Shown here: in pieces, positions 22,329 to 34,720 of the stretch
Numbering within the stretch: the stretch's first letter is position 1
How the letters are laid out: each line of letters begins with the position of its first letter
Source: Rhytidiadelphus loreus
Lineage: Eukaryota; Streptophyta; Bryopsida; Hypnales; Hylocomiaceae
Direction: 5' to 3'
Assembly (NCBI GenBank): GCA_947034895.1
Contig: OX344764.1
Span: 20,646,001 to 20,710,000 of the forward strand
DNA: 64,000 bases
Notes under the pieces: model-generated
Seen by the model: only the letters and a program-made list of their open reading frames with translations
Told to the model about the DNA's origin: nothing
Databases searched by the model: none
Program-made: the position numbers and the translations under genes

Positions 22329-22529
22329 CTTCTTCTTGCCCAAGAAGTTCCTGATTTTGATGTTGTCCTTATTGGCGCCAATGCTGGCATTGATAGGGAA
22401 ATCCGCATACACGAACCTCCTTTTGTACTTCTAGCTCTGGGTGACGCCAGTGATGAGGTTGCTCACATGGCTGATGGTAGTGCAAATGGTGGCCATCGTC
22501 TTGCGGGTGCCGAACCAAACATCAACCTT
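22329..22529 (-). pseudogene. RPL9: ribosomal protein L9 (uL6) exon, interrupted by TAG
   Basis: The minus strand reads [32 protein letters not shown], a TAG at 22431-22433, then [17 protein letters not shown] and [11 protein letters not shown]. This is the middle of cytosolic 60S ribosomal protein L9, in the known order: VWFGTRK, H..NLITGVT, FVYA.FPINASI, IRNFLG.K. The AAG/GTACAT border at 22328-22329 looks like an exon end with a retained intron, so the copy is probably genomic rather than processed. The stop and several unusual substitutions show it is not functional. I could not find the other exons. Confidence 0.7.
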
Positions 22530-23299
22530 GAGGCAACAACATTGACCTACACCTAGTTGGCATTCTACGATTTAATAATACCATCTGTAACGTCTATTGT
22601 TTTCCCCTCATTATTCTCCAAGGCCTTGTAGAGAATTCCATTTCTTTCCATGTAACCACAAGTAACAAAGTATGTAGCTAGATTCATGACATCATTCTTC
22701 AAGAAAGGTCTCACATCCGGCAAAAAAATCATACAACATAAAGGAATATTGATTTTTGATTTTGCTCTTGATTAATACCTCAACCGCTCAAGACAAGAAG
22801 AAATGTTCACAATCTCTTTTTTTCAAAAAGACATGCAATTGTAACTCCAATTGATCTTCAGAAAAAGGCTAAAGCATTAAGGGAGAAATGAGGCCTTTGA
22901 GAGATTGTTTGGCCATGGTTCTCTATGTTGTGAACCATGGTCGGACAGTCAAATTATTTAATGATAAATATTAAAAAAATATTAAAAAGAAGTATTAAAA
23001 TATTTAAAAATATATTTAAAAATTAATTAATGCAATCCAACGTGGCAGTCTCTGTGCCATGTCAAACTGCTGCTTCTGCGACATTCCCACAGTCCAAAAA
23101 CATCAGGGAACTTGAGGTTTCTCAATAGCTTGAAAAATCTTCTAATGTAATTCTAAATTTCTTTATATCAACATCTTTGCAATTACATCCAAATGAAAAT
23201 TAATATGTAATTCAACATAGTAGCTGTTAATTAGTTTAAGAAGGCAAAAGAAATTTCAAAACTCAATCAAATGTAGCATATGTTGCAAGCAAATTTAAT
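22530..23299. other. AT-rich DNA, no gene seen
   Basis: Contains a low-complexity TTAAAAATATTTAAA stretch near 22965-23030. The text at 22886-22960 resembles 18815-18860 (GAGGCCT.TGAGAGA..GTTTG), so both are copies of one dispersed repeat. Confidence 0.35.
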
Positions 23300-26010
23300 T
23301 CCCTCAAAGTGTAGCTGTTAATAATTGGGGTATAGGAAGGAAAACAATTTCAACATGTAATCTCCATTCTAGCATATAGAAGAAAAAAATTTGCAGTCTC
23401 CCAAAGTATAGCTGTTAACAATTCGGGGGTAGCAAGGTGAAAATTTTAGCATGTGATCTACATTGTAGCATGTAGAAGAAAAAAATTGTGGTCCCAAAAA
23501 CCACAGCCATTAATGGTTGGGGGTAGTAAGGTGAAAAAATTTAGCATGCAATACATAGATTCTACTATAGGTGAACAAAAGGAACAATGGAAAATAATTA
23601 TTTTGAAGTATGTCGAAGAATAAATAAAATGAAAAGAAGAAATTGCCGAATTCAACAAGAATTAAATGAACAAATTGTTGTAAGAAAAATATTTTTTTAA
23701 TACAAGTCAAAATGTTCAAAGACCATGTACGACCAAATAAATTCTTCATGACAAACTAAAGGAAATTTTACAATAACACTTTGTGAGGATGGAGGATACA
23801 GAGGTGGTTTTTATAATGAAATCCATTGTTCCTTATGAGCCCTCAAAGGATATGGGATAATTTGAAGATTTAGCTTCCACTAATCTTAACCATTAATATA
23901 TCCCACATGGGTTGCTTCACCTCCTATCATCCAATTTATAAAAAGATCTTATCTTCTTTAATTTCTCAAACATCCAAGCAAGTGACTCTTGAAGTTTTGT
24001 GATGAACATTTTGGATTTTTTCAATATAATGTTGATTTTCCAAAATATTCAGCATGAATGTGCCAACCTTGTCCTTCACTTATGGTAGTATGTAGGAAAA
24101 AAATTCAGTCTTGAAAACCCTAGCCGTTAACGACAGAGGAGGTAACCAGGTCTATAGATGAAGTGAAGGTGGATCCTCTAAAAGCGTAGCCATTAACGGC
24201 GAGGGGGAGCAAGGTCCATAGAAAAAACAAAGTTGGTTCTCTAAACCCCATCCGTTAATGGCAAGGGTAGCAAGGTCTATAGAAAAAACAAAGTTGGTTT
24301 CCCAAACCTCTAGCTATTAACAACGGGGGAAGGTAGCAAGGTCTATAGGAAAAAATAAGTTGAATCTCCAAACTTCCCGCCGTTAATGGCGGGGGATAAC
24401 AAGGTCCATGGAAAAAAAATTGGATCTCCAAACCCTTCGTTGTTAATGGCGGGAGGTAGCAAGGTCAATAGGAAAAAAAAAGTTGGATCTCCAAACCCCC
24501 CGCCATTAACAGAGGAGGGTAACAAGGTCCATAGAAAAAAAATTGGATCTCTAAACCCTCCGCCATTAACGGCAGGGGGTAGCAAAGTCCATAGAAAGAA
24601 AAAAGAGTTGGATCTCCAAACCCTCCGCCAATAACAGTGGAGGGGGGATAGCAAAGTCCATAAAAAAACAAAAGTTGGATCTCCAACCCCTGGGTTGTTA
24701 ACGAATAACGACAGGGGGGTAACAAGGTCCATAGAAAAAACAAAGTTGGATCTCCAACCCCACCCCCCGTTAACGGTAGGGGGTAACAAGGTCCATAGAA
24801 AGAGAAAGTTGAATCTCCAAACCCTTTGCTATTAACGGCGAGAGGGGTAGCAAGGTCCATAGAAAAAAAAGTTGGATCTCCAAACCCTTTGCTATTAATG
24901 GCGGGGGGTAGCAAGGTCTATAGAAAAAACAAAGTTGGATCTCTAAATCCTTGGCCGTTAACGGCGGGGGGTAACAAGGTTCATAGAAAAACAAAGTTGG
25001 ATCTCCAAACCTCCCGCCATTAACGACGGGGGGTAGCAAGGTTCATAGAAAAAACAAAGTTGGATTCTCTAAAAGCATAGCTATTAACGGCGGGGGGTAG
25101 CAAGGTCCATAGAAAAAACAAAGTTGAATCTCCAAACCCCCAGCTATTAACAACATGGGGTTGTAAGGTTCATAGAAGTAGCGAAGTTGGATCCTCTAAA
25201 AGCATAGCCGTTAACAGCAGGGGGTAGCAAGGCCCATAGAGAAGCAAAGTTGAATCCTCTAAAAGCGTAGCCGTTCATTAGAGAAATTTTGAAGCCTTAG
25301 GAGGGCCACTAGAAAGGAACATGAAAAGTCTATTAGTAGTGAAATAGGTTGACTGACAATTATAACTGCAGTGTATTGTCAGCTTGTGTGAATTTCAACG
25401 TATGCTCGCCGAAATAGTCAGAAATTGCAAATTTTTTTTAAATAATTTTTTTAAGATTACATTTTTTTTTAAAATTTACTCATAAATTTCGGTTTCTACA
25501 CCACTCTCGCTACAAATTCAGTTGGGCGGAAATAGGGGGGAAATGAATTTTTGAGCAAAAAAAAGTAAATTTCAGGGTACCTCGAAGGGTTGTAGAGCAG
25601 CCCTTCGAAGGCCTGAAATTTTCTCTAATGTAATGACATGGGGTAGCAAGGTTCATAGAAAAAACAAAGTTGGATCTCCAAACCTTTAGTTGTTAATAGC
25701 GGGGGGTAGCAAGGTTCATAGAAAAAGCAAAGTTGGATCTCTAAACCTTTAGTTGTTAATAGCGGGGGGTTGTAAGGTTCGTAGAAGAAACAAAGTTGCA
25801 TCCTCTAAAAGTGTAGTTGTTAACGGCGGGGGGTAGCAAGGTTCATAGAAGAAGCCAACTTGAATCTTGTGAAGCGCAACCATTAATGGCAGGGGGGGTA
25901 GCAAAGAGTATATGAACTGCAACGTTTGACTAAGTCCTAACATTTGTTGCCCTAAATCGGAGTCCTAAATCGGAACCTTCAAAACCGCAACCGTCAACAA
26001 CTGGGGGTAG
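23300..26010. repeat. ~62-bp hairpin minisatellite
   Basis: The core at about 24110-25275 and 25631-25920 consists of tandem ~60-65-bp units of the form GGATCTCCAAACC, CCGCCNTTAACGGCGGGGGG, TAGCAAGGTCCATAGAAAAA. Each monomer contains an inverted repeat CCGCC..GGCGG around TTAA(C/T), able to fold into a hairpin. Degenerate edge units extend down to ~23300 and up to ~26010. A different element at 25276-25630 interrupts it. The many open frames across it, on both strands, are by-products of the repeat. Confidence 0.8.
25276..25630. mobile_element. 355-bp insertion with CATTAGAGAAA inverted ends
   Basis: The left end reads CATTAGAGAAATTTTGAAGCC-like sequence and the right end is its inverted relative (GGCCTGAAATTTTCTCTAATG). 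It splits the hairpin minisatellite. The ends suggest a CACTA-related short element (CACTAGAG type with C to T drift). I could not define a clean target duplication. No coding capacity. Confidence 0.5.
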
Positions 26011-27204
26011 CAAGGCACCTTAAAATCTTTGAAATCTAAATATTTAAGGCTAAATTTCAAGATGCTATTTTAGTTTTTAGGTCATAAACAACTCAATATG
26101 CATCTATTTCTTACATACTACATACCGTTGGAATTGTGTTTCCGAAGTGCACGAAATGATATAAAGTTGCAAAATTTGCTTCTAACAAAAAATTACACAT
26201 ACATTCAAAGTTAATATCAATTGGAATAATTATTTCTTTACCATTTTGTTTGAACTTCTTAGCTCTGCAAGAGATGGATTCAACCTTCACAATATTTTTC
26301 CCAACTACTTCACATGAAATAATACTTTCATGTGTCAAATTCCTTATTGTGCTTGACATATCAACTACAATGATTTGAAGCAATCGTCTAATCATTCTAA
26401 CTCTTAACAATTGCCTTCTACTCGAATAACAAAAGCTATTTTTCTTCCTCTTCTTTTTCCTACCCTCAATTCGAGTGTCCAATACTAACAATGAAAAAAA
26501 AAATTCTTGCATTTGAAATAATAAACTAATAAGGCATTACAATATCAACATCCTCTATAACATATCACCCACTTCTGAGAACATGCATTTCTACATACTA
26601 CTTCAATTCACTCTACAACTCCTTATATTTTATGAGACTTCAAAAACTCCTCTTCAAAAAATTGCAATTTAATTTTATCAATAAGTGACGGCTTATTTTC
26701 TTTGTTATTCATTTTATCATCATCAAATACAAGATCTTCAAAGCTATTTCTAAATATACAATAATAATTGCAAGCATATTGTGCATTATCAATGAATGAT
26801 GATTCATTATCTCTTGTGTACCAGTTTTAACAATACTAACATGGTTTAATATAGATTGATATGCCTTTAATATTATTATTCATTTATTATTATTTATTTA
26901 CATATTGATGTCATGCAGTATGTCGCTGTATCTACCTCCATCTCATACGTTCTTCATATATCTTTTTCTATATCAAATCTTTATATGATACGTAATAACA
27001 AGCATTTAGATCATCAATCCAATTTTAAATTTTACTACATTCATGATAAATTATTAAATTTCCTTTCGTTTTCAAAAATCCTATAAGTCTTACATTTTTC
27101 TTTATATCCGCACCCCTTGCACTTGCAATGATCATTACTTACTTCCTTTTGCTTTCTAATGCTGCCACTTGTTTACAACTTCCTTTAATACTTCACTGTG
27201 GCTA
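26011..27204. other. AT-rich DNA, no gene supported
   Basis: A minus-strand ATG frame (26111-26512, 133 codons) is rich in Lys/Arg/Ile and matches nothing I know. Around 27090-27140 the minus strand reads a short Cys-rich phrase (HCKCKGCGYKEKCK). Neither is enough to call a gene. Confidence 0.3.
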
Positions 27205-27850
27205 GTATTGGGGGAATGCTAGCATGCAAGCGGGGAGCAGGGAGCGCAAATTGGTGAGCAGGGAGCGGGTTTTTTGTGATTTTCAAAAATAAACTAACCA
27301 AAACAGTATAAAAAATTGGATGACAATTTATGAAAAAGTAGGTGAAGAATGGATGAAAAAAATAGATGGAAAAAATTGGATGAAAAAATTGGATGAAAGT
27401 AGTGGATGAAAGCAGTGGATGAAAGCAGTGGATGAAAGCAGTGGATGAAAGCAATGGATGAAAGCAATGGATGAAAGCAATGGATGAAAAATATGGATGA
27501 AAAATATGGATGAAAAATATGGATGAAAAAAATTGGAATGAAAGAATTGGATGAAAGCAATGGATGACAATTGCTTAAAAAGTTCAATGAAAAGTGAATT
27601 GGGAATGGCTATGTAGGGGATGAAAGAATAGGGTGAATGCTTAAGACAAAATGGGATGAATGCCCAATTAAAGAAATGGATGAGTTCAATGGAATTTTTT
27701 TTATGAATTACATTAAAATTCTGGTGACGACAGGTGAAAAGATTGTAATGAATGGGGTTGAAAATGGATGAGACTAGATGAAAATAGTAGAAGATAGTGG
27801 GTGAAACTTTTGGATAGTTAGAATGATGAAAAATTCCATGGTACATGTGT
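27205..27850. repeat. purine-rich GGATGAAA-type tract, copy 2
   Basis: The head 'gaatgctagcatgcaagcgg' is followed by 'ggagcagggagcgcaaatt' and then tandem 9-14-bp units such as GGATGAAAGCAAT and GGATGAAAAATAT (27350-27580), decaying toward 27850. Long minus-strand frames here are repeat artefacts. Confidence 0.65.
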
Positions 27851-28343
27851 AGGTGGATGTACTCATATGACAAGGAGGTTTAGGGTGTATACAAGAAGGG
27901 TGTTAGAGTCAACATAATAATAAGTATAAAAACAACATCAACTACTTTACAGAAATAATAACTTCTAATAGGCTATCCTATGACTATAGTGGATGGAAGT
28001 TTGATTTAAAACATCCTTATAACAATAAAACTCACATACACTTATGACACTTACGAAACTTTAAAGTGCATAGAGGCTAGTCCATGTTGTTTGCACATTC
28101 ATTGATAGAATTTCCTTTTGTTGGGTAAACAAACACTTATTTGGAGTGTATTGTTGTACAGATTTGGTGGAAGCAAGCAAGGACAAAAATGGAATGGACA
28201 AGGGGTTGAAGTCACATGATTACCTAAATGGAAATGAAATGCACTTAGAAATTATAAGGACGGCACATTTATATGGAAACATCTTCATTCAAGAGTTTGG
28301 TAAACACAAAGAATATTCCTGTGCAGCAAAAAAGAAAATATCT

Positions 28344-29580
28344 TCACTCAATATGACTTAGTATCCCACTAAGAAGGACTGCCTTCACTTCATTGAAGCT
28401 CGCAGCGTGAATAAAGGCATCAAAGGCACACTGTAGATTGCAGACGACCGTAAAAACATAGTACAAATGTTTACAATTTGCCCAAGTTCCACGCTTTCCC
28501 AAGCACTTCAATTTCATCTCTTTGAAATTAGGGCAGGTACAATCGGGAAATGTTGAAATGTTGAGCATATACTTCTCCGTCCGAGGCTGCACACCGGATA
28601 TTAGGGAAACTATGCAACCAAATCCTGGATGGGGGACCATGGTTACCCTTTCTATGTATGCATTTAAAGTCAAAGATGAAGCACAGTTGTTATAATGCTT
28701 GATTGTTGGAGCCTTTAGGTTCCGTCTGATAACCTTCCCTGCTTGAGTTGTAGGATACACATCTGGAGTAGGTGGAACAAGGTAGGCCCGTACCGATTTG
28801 ATTCCTGCTTCTCCACCAAAAAGTCTATGCGGTGAAATCAATTGTCATTGTGGAAGCTCAAATCCAGCGGCCTCCAGTGATAAAATCTCGGCTTTTGATA
28901 GTTTGGTACCCATTTGAACGGGCCAAATGGACGGAACAGGTGGTACAGATAACACCCACTTCCGTCGATATCCTTTCACACACCGTTCGATGTTGTCATT
29001 GCAAAAGAAGAATTGCATACGATCATTACAATTTTTTTTGTAATTCACCATCATACCTGTGTATGTCGGTGCCGCTGTAGGTTGGTTGTTTTGAACTATT
29101 TGGGTAGTGCACTTCTTCCTCGTAATTGCTTGGTCGGCAAAACATGCCTTCGCGGATGTTTTTGGTAATCTGGCAATATGCCATTGAGTTTCGTCACACT
29201 GGCTCTCCTGGATACATGACACGTGAGTAGACCGGTGACTACATTCGGGGTCTAAATTGTGATCATTCGTCAAGACATCATGCATTTCCACATCCACAAT
29301 TGGTGAGTCGTCTTCCCTAATGGGATTCAGAAGTGCTGCACTTGTTGATGCTCTTGAGGATCTAGTCTGAATGCGGGGATGGGAAAAATTGACTTTATCA
29401 GGCCTATGAGAATTCTGCTCGCATCCGAGTGGCATGTCTGCCTTGCGCTTGTGAGACCCGAAGACTTCTTCACCTTGAAGTTGAGGTTCCCTATTCACGA
29501 ATTCCTCAACTTCAGGAATGCTTGAAATAGCTTTTGCCACGCATTGATACCAGATTGAGATATTGAAAGTTGTCAGGCCC
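28344..29580 (-). pseudogene. Mutator-like transposase C-terminal part, SWIM finger, one TGA
   Basis: Two frames (29540-28845 and 28841-28344) are the same reading frame split by one TGA at 28845-28847. The joined text is collinear with 36300-35114: GEEVFGS, HRPDKVNFSHPR, AKACFADQAITRKKC, QFFFCNDNIERCVKG, RRKWVLS, LPQ-stop-QLISPHRLFG, VPHPGFGCIV. It ends in a SWIM zinc finger, CTCPNF....GTWANCKHLYYVF (CxC..CxH), typical of MULE transposases. The related copy has Arg at the stop position, so CGA to TGA is the simplest explanation. The upstream DDE-bearing exon is not recognisable, so this copy is also 5' truncated. Confidence 0.7.
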
Positions 29581-30785
29581 TAAATTATCGGACACCCTCA
29601 ACTGTTCTTAGTCTGTACATTGTGAACGGCAATTGAAAAAGTACTGTTAATTCAAATTCATAAAATCATGAAGGGCTAAATTCTAGAATAAGCGCCATTC
29701 ATGCAACCTGTTAGCATACACGATCTTAGTAATCAATGGAGACATTCACTATCAAGAGAAGGAAAGCTTATTCTATTATCACAGCAGTCGATGCATTAGT
29801 AATGAATGCTATAGGTAGCAGATGTATGTCGCAGCTAATCGAAGGCCGGATGTATAGCAGTGGTATATCAAGCTGATGGTGACACGATTAAAATATAACA
29901 AAGAGCGCCCATCCATCCAAAGTGGATCAACATTGTATCATCATTATCTTGATAATGCGATGCCACTGACAGATTGAATCCAAATCATCTGCGACGGCTT
30001 CTAGGTGTGCCATTATACTCCGTAGTAAACTGTAACAATATTCATTAAAGCATCGTGTCTAGTTTACTACATACTTCAACATTAACAGTAAACGGGAGGA
30101 GAGTCCCATAATGAATAATGGATTTAAGAACCAACAAATATTATGGATCATCGACTAGAACTGGAATAGGCATTTGTAAGATGCAATTTAGAGAGTCTTA
30201 GTAGTATATTGATACTATTAAAAACACCTATAGAAACTAAAATTACAAAACGGAAATGATAATTCATATTAGATCTAATGAAGGAATTGAAATTTATTTA
30301 TATCAAACGGGATTATTATACCACTATTGTAATCTAGAGACCCTCATTAGAAATTGCATTCCAAATTACCCATTCACATTGTGAATGTGGCAAACAATTC
30401 AAGGAATAAACAAGTGTTTAGTACACCCACATTCATTGTCAGGAGGGTCACAGAAGACCCAATCAAATGTGGAGAATTTGAGGAGTGAATTACATGGTGG
30501 ACACTGACAAGAATGTTAATCATTTAATGGTTCGTTAATAGTCAGGGACGTGGATAATCATTGAGAGTATCGAGACAATTAATTTTGCCGACGCACCGTA
30601 TCAGGGTTGACACTATATTTTATCACGGGTCTCGCTTCATTTACGACTGGAAACGATATCCATTGCCCACGTCTTAGAACTATGAAGAATCATTGAAGTG
30701 TTTCATGACTGTCGATGATGATGATAAAGCCGCCACCGGAGCCGAAGACCAAACCAGACGGATTATTAACAATTGAAAGTAATGA
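29581..30785. other. no gene seen
   Basis: Upstream of the truncated Mutator-like copy. I found neither the missing DDE exon nor terminal inverted repeats. Confidence 0.4.
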
Positions 30786-31180
30786 GTGACATTCCACACA
30801 GGTGAACATAATTCCGTCCGTAGTCCAACCCATGCTGCCAGAGAGAAACCAGACTTGACTACCAAACCTAAGATATGGATATATATGGATTACTCGGCCG
30901 CCAAAGTCCTTTCCGAACTCGGGGCGCCAGATAACCCAGCGACTGTGCCGTCCCGATACCCAAGTCGTTGCCTACCCTTGCTTCAACGTTTTTGCACTTC
31001 GTCACTTCATCTGGATGCTTAGCTTGTCGTTTCTGTACATGGCTAAACTTCTATTTCTTTGGTTCAGGGAACTCCCGATGGACCGCCAGGGTTCCAAACT
31101 CAGATCATGGCGCCACCAACAGGATGCCCTAGACGCGGATGCTCAACCTCCGATAGTGCAGGGCATTGGATAGGAGGTAT
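30786..31180 (+). other. coding-like segment before the satellite
   Basis: Base composition turns GC-richer and two short frames look exon-like: 30786-31022 (KPKIWIYMDYSAAKVLSELG; starts at GTG) and 31070-31165 (MDRQGSKLRSWRHQQDALDA). The second resembles MADRKLRSRK at 40982 in its start (DR..KLRS) and in lying just before a satellite that carries CTCGGTRCCGAG. Possible first exons of related genes; no partner exon found. Confidence 0.25.
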
Positions 31181-31299
31181 GGCCACACACTCTCGTTGCA
31201 ATTTTTCGCAATCCTATTGCGAGCAATTTGTAGCGCTAGGGATTCCAGTATTGTTTTTTGTGAGTTGGGGAGGCATGATCTTTCCAGTAGAAAAGGCTT

Positions 31300-33950
31300 G
31301 CCCTTGCAGCCAAGGGTGGCCCTTTCGGTTTGAATCGAGGGTCAGAGGCTGTGCCCTACATGTTTACGAAACTGGTCTCGGGTGCTTAAACACATTTGTA
31401 TGCTTGAATCATTGTCCCCCTCGAGATTAGCCCAAAGCTTCTAGCATTTTATGTTTTTTTCTTTTGGATCGAGATCTGAAACTAGCCACCAGTTAAGCTT
31501 GACCTTGCGGCCGAGGCTCGCGATCTAGGTCCCGAGAGGGGGGCGATGGCTCTGCCCTGTGTGCTTACGGAACATGTCTCGGGAGGAAGAGCACGTTTGC
31601 ATGTGTGAATTATCGTCCCCTTGGGGTCAGTTCGTTGCACCGTGGATTTTAGTATTGTTTCTTTGGAGTTGGGGAGGCAAAAAAATTCCACCAGCTACGC
31701 TTGATCAAGCGGTCGAGGCAGGCCTTCTGGCTACCAATAGGGGCCGGAGTCTCAACCCTCTATGCTTACAAAACTGGTCTCGGCCGATTCAGCACGTTCG
31801 TGTGTTGAAGATGCGTCCCGCTTTTAAGATGAGGCCCAAAGCTTCTGGCATTTTTTATTTTTCTCCGTTTGTGTCGGTTCTCCAAGTGGCCACCAGCTAT
31901 GCTTGATCAGGGTGCCGAGGATGGCCCTCTCGGTACTGAGAGGGGGTCTGAGGCTCAGCCCTCTATGCTTACGAAACTGGTCTCGGGTGAGTGTGCACAT
32001 TTGTACGTTTGAATCATCGTTCCCCTTTTAGGATCAGCCCGAGCTTCTAGCATTTTTTATTTTTCCCGATTGTGTCGGTTCTCCAACTGGCCACCAGCTA
32101 TCACTACAAGAACTTTCCTGTACGCAGTGACAGAAATTTGACAAAAAACTATCAATTGGGGTGTCAATTCGGATGTGTTGATTCGGACACCAAATTGTCA
32201 AATTACTGTCAACACTTTGTCAATTCTAAGCTTAATTTGGTCAAAATTTGAATTTTTTTTGTCACGGTAGAAGAGACTGATTTTTGGGCTAATGGCCAAA
32301 ATTGTTTCCAAACAAGTAATTAATTAAGCATTATCGATTAAAACTATTAATCATCATAATTAGACTTCACATTCAAATTCTTACTTTCAAATGCCTTTTC
32401 ACGCGAGTAAATTTGTTAAAAGAAGACAAGTTCTTTATACAAAAAGGGAAGTGGTAGGTATGGCAACCCATATGGGATATATAGATTGCAGGAATTTTTT
32501 TAAAAGTGGAGTTTCAGACCTCATTTAAGCATAGTATTATACATTTTTCTAAAAAACTTTGAACTAAGAAAGGTTGGTAAATCAGTTTAAGTTTCACCTC
32601 CAAAAATCCGTTTCAAATTTAAATCCTCCAATCAAAAGTTATGGGAAAAATTCTATAACTTTTGATTGGAGGATCTAAATCTGAAACGGATTTTTGGAGG
32701 TGAAACTTAAACTAATTTCCCAACTTTTTTTAGTTCAAAGTTTTCTGAAATTTTTTATTTTACTATGCCTAAATGGGCTCTGAAATTTCACATTCAACAA
32801 AGTTCCTATGTTTTGATTATGAGCGGTCAAACCCATTATCCCATAATTTTTGAGGATTCTTAATGGACAATACATTTCTCTATAAAAGAAACCTCTTTAG
32901 CTTCTAACCTCACAAAATTAAGTTGACAAAAATTTGAAGAATTGACAATGATAAGTTGTAAATACATTCATATTGTCATTTTTGATAGTTTTGTGTCAAA
33001 ATTTTGTAGGTTTGAACCTGATTTCCTTGTAATGTATGCTTGATCAGGCTGCCGAGGATGGCCCTCTTGGTACCGAGAGGCGGTCTGAGGCTCAGCCCAG
33101 TATGCATACGAAATTGGTCTCGGGAGCTTGAGCACATTTGTATGTTTGAATCATCGTTCCCTTTGGGGATCAGCCCCAGCTTCTGGCATTATATATTTTT
33201 TTCTGTTTGTGTTTGGACTGCTACATGCCACCATCTAAGCTTGATCAGGGTGCCGGGGATGGCCTTCTCGGTCCCGAGAGGGGGTCTGAGGCTCAGCCCA
33301 ATATGCATACGAAACTGGTCTCGGGAGCTTGAGCACATTTGTATGTTTGGATCCACGATAGCCTTTTGGGATCAGCCCGGGATTCATTCATTATATTTTT
33401 TTTTTCTGTTTGTGTTTGGACTGCTACATGCCACCATCTAAACTTGATCAGGGTGCAAAGCATGGCCCTCTCGATACTGAGAGGGGGTCAAAGGCTCAGC
33501 CTAGTATGCATACGAAACTGGTCTCGGGTGAGTGTGCACATTTGTACGTTTGAATCATCGTTCCCCTTTTAGGATCAGCCCGAGATTCTGGCATTTTTTA
33601 TTTTTCACGTTTGTGTCAGTTCTCCAACTGGCCACCAACTATGCTTAATCAGGGGGCCGAGGATTTCCCTCTCGGTACCGAGAGGGGGTCTGAGGCTCAA
33701 CCCTCTATGCTTACAAAATTGGTCTCGGGTGCATGTGCACATTTGTATGTTTGAATCATCGTCTCGCCTTTGGGATCAGCCCGGGATTCATTCATTATAT
33801 ATATTTTTTCTATTTGTGTTTGGTCTGCTACAGGCCACCATCTATGCTTGATCAGGCTGCCAAGGACGTCCCTCTCGATACCGAGAGGGGGTCTGAGGCT
33901 CAACCCTTTATGCTTACAAAATTGGTCTCGGGTGAGTGTGCAACGAAGCT
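31300..33950. repeat. ~200-bp satellite with a perfect 20-bp palindrome
   Basis: Tandem units begin at about 33043, 33239, 33444, 33643 and 33846, giving a period of ~196-205 bp; more diverged units fill 31300-32100. A unit contains CTTGATCAGGGTGCCGAGGA, CCCTCTCGGTACCGAGAGGG (perfect palindrome), GGCTCAGCCC..ATGC.TACGA, CTGGTCTCGGG, and GGCCACCAGCTATG. A CACTA-type element at 32102-33034 splits it. The open frames inside it are repeat artefacts. Confidence 0.8.
32102..33034. mobile_element. non-autonomous CACTA-type element, 933 bp, TAT duplication
   Basis: The left end CACTACAAGAACTTTC and right end GATTTCCTTGTAATG are inverted relatives of the plant CACTA terminus CACTACAAGAAA. TAT flanks both sides (32099-32101, 33035-33037). 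Removing the element and one TAT rejoins GGCCACCAGCTATGCTTGAT, which is the normal satellite text seen at 31884-31905. Inside, a large inverted repeat (about 32578-32645 against 32655-32725, around TCCAATCAAAAGTTAT) could form a long hairpin. It has no transposase. Confidence 0.85.
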
Positions 33951-34720
33951 AGTATACGAGCGTCGAGCATGAGCATGGAGCGTAGAGCGTAGTATTCGGA
34001 GCGTGGAGCTTCTATATAAAAAAAAGAGAGGGTAAAACTTGATGAAATGGGTTGTAGGATTGAAAAAATTAATTTAGAAATTGGATGAATGTGGATGATA
34101 AAATGTGATTCATTATATTATAGGAAAAAGATGAAAAAAATAATTCAGGAAATGGATGGAGGTGGATGAAAACATTGTATGACATTTTTTTAGGGGAAGA
34201 GAGGAGAATTCTTGGCAGAATTGCAAATGGTCTTGGGTGAAGGAAATTTTATAAAGTAGATGAAGGTTGATGCAAGTGTTGTGAAGAGTAGATTTTAGGG
34301 AAATGATGGAAGTATATAAATTTTGTGGGATTGAATTCGATCTCAAGAAGTGGATGAAATTGTATGTTAAAATGAATGAATGTCATTGGAAAAAGGAATG
34401 AAAGTAGATGGAAAAAGTAGATGAAAGTAGATGGAAGTACATGGAAGTAGATGAAATTAGTGGATGAAAATTGATTAAAAAAGTAGATGGAAGTAGATGA
34501 AAATAATGGATGAAAGTATATCCCAGAAATGGATGAAAGTAGATGAGCACAATGGATGAAAGTATATGACATAAATGAATGGAAAGAGATGTGAGAATGA
34601 ATGAATGAAGATTACAAAATGGATGATGATGGATGGAAAGTGGGGATGCACGTGACTTGAAGAAGTAGATGAAATTGGGTGGAAATGTGAATGAAAGTCG
34701 TTCAGACATTTTCTGGGTTT
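33940..34720. repeat. purine-rich GGATGAAA-type tract, copy 3
   Basis: It begins in the last satellite unit with 'gaagctagtatacgagcgtc' and 'gagcatgagcatggagcgta', then runs through ~600 bp of GTAGATGAAAGTAGATGGAA and GGATGAAA-type units. It shares head and tract with copies at 13500 and 27205. Minus-strand frames here are artefacts. Confidence 0.65.

Noticed and set aside
24343..25039. Pro/Leu-rich frames such as LLPPAVNGGGFGDP on the minus strand
   Set aside because: Direct product of the ~62-bp minisatellite; both strands are open for the same reason.
31300..33950. CRISPR-like regular repeats
   Set aside because: Units are continuous tandem copies without unique spacers, in a plant nuclear context.
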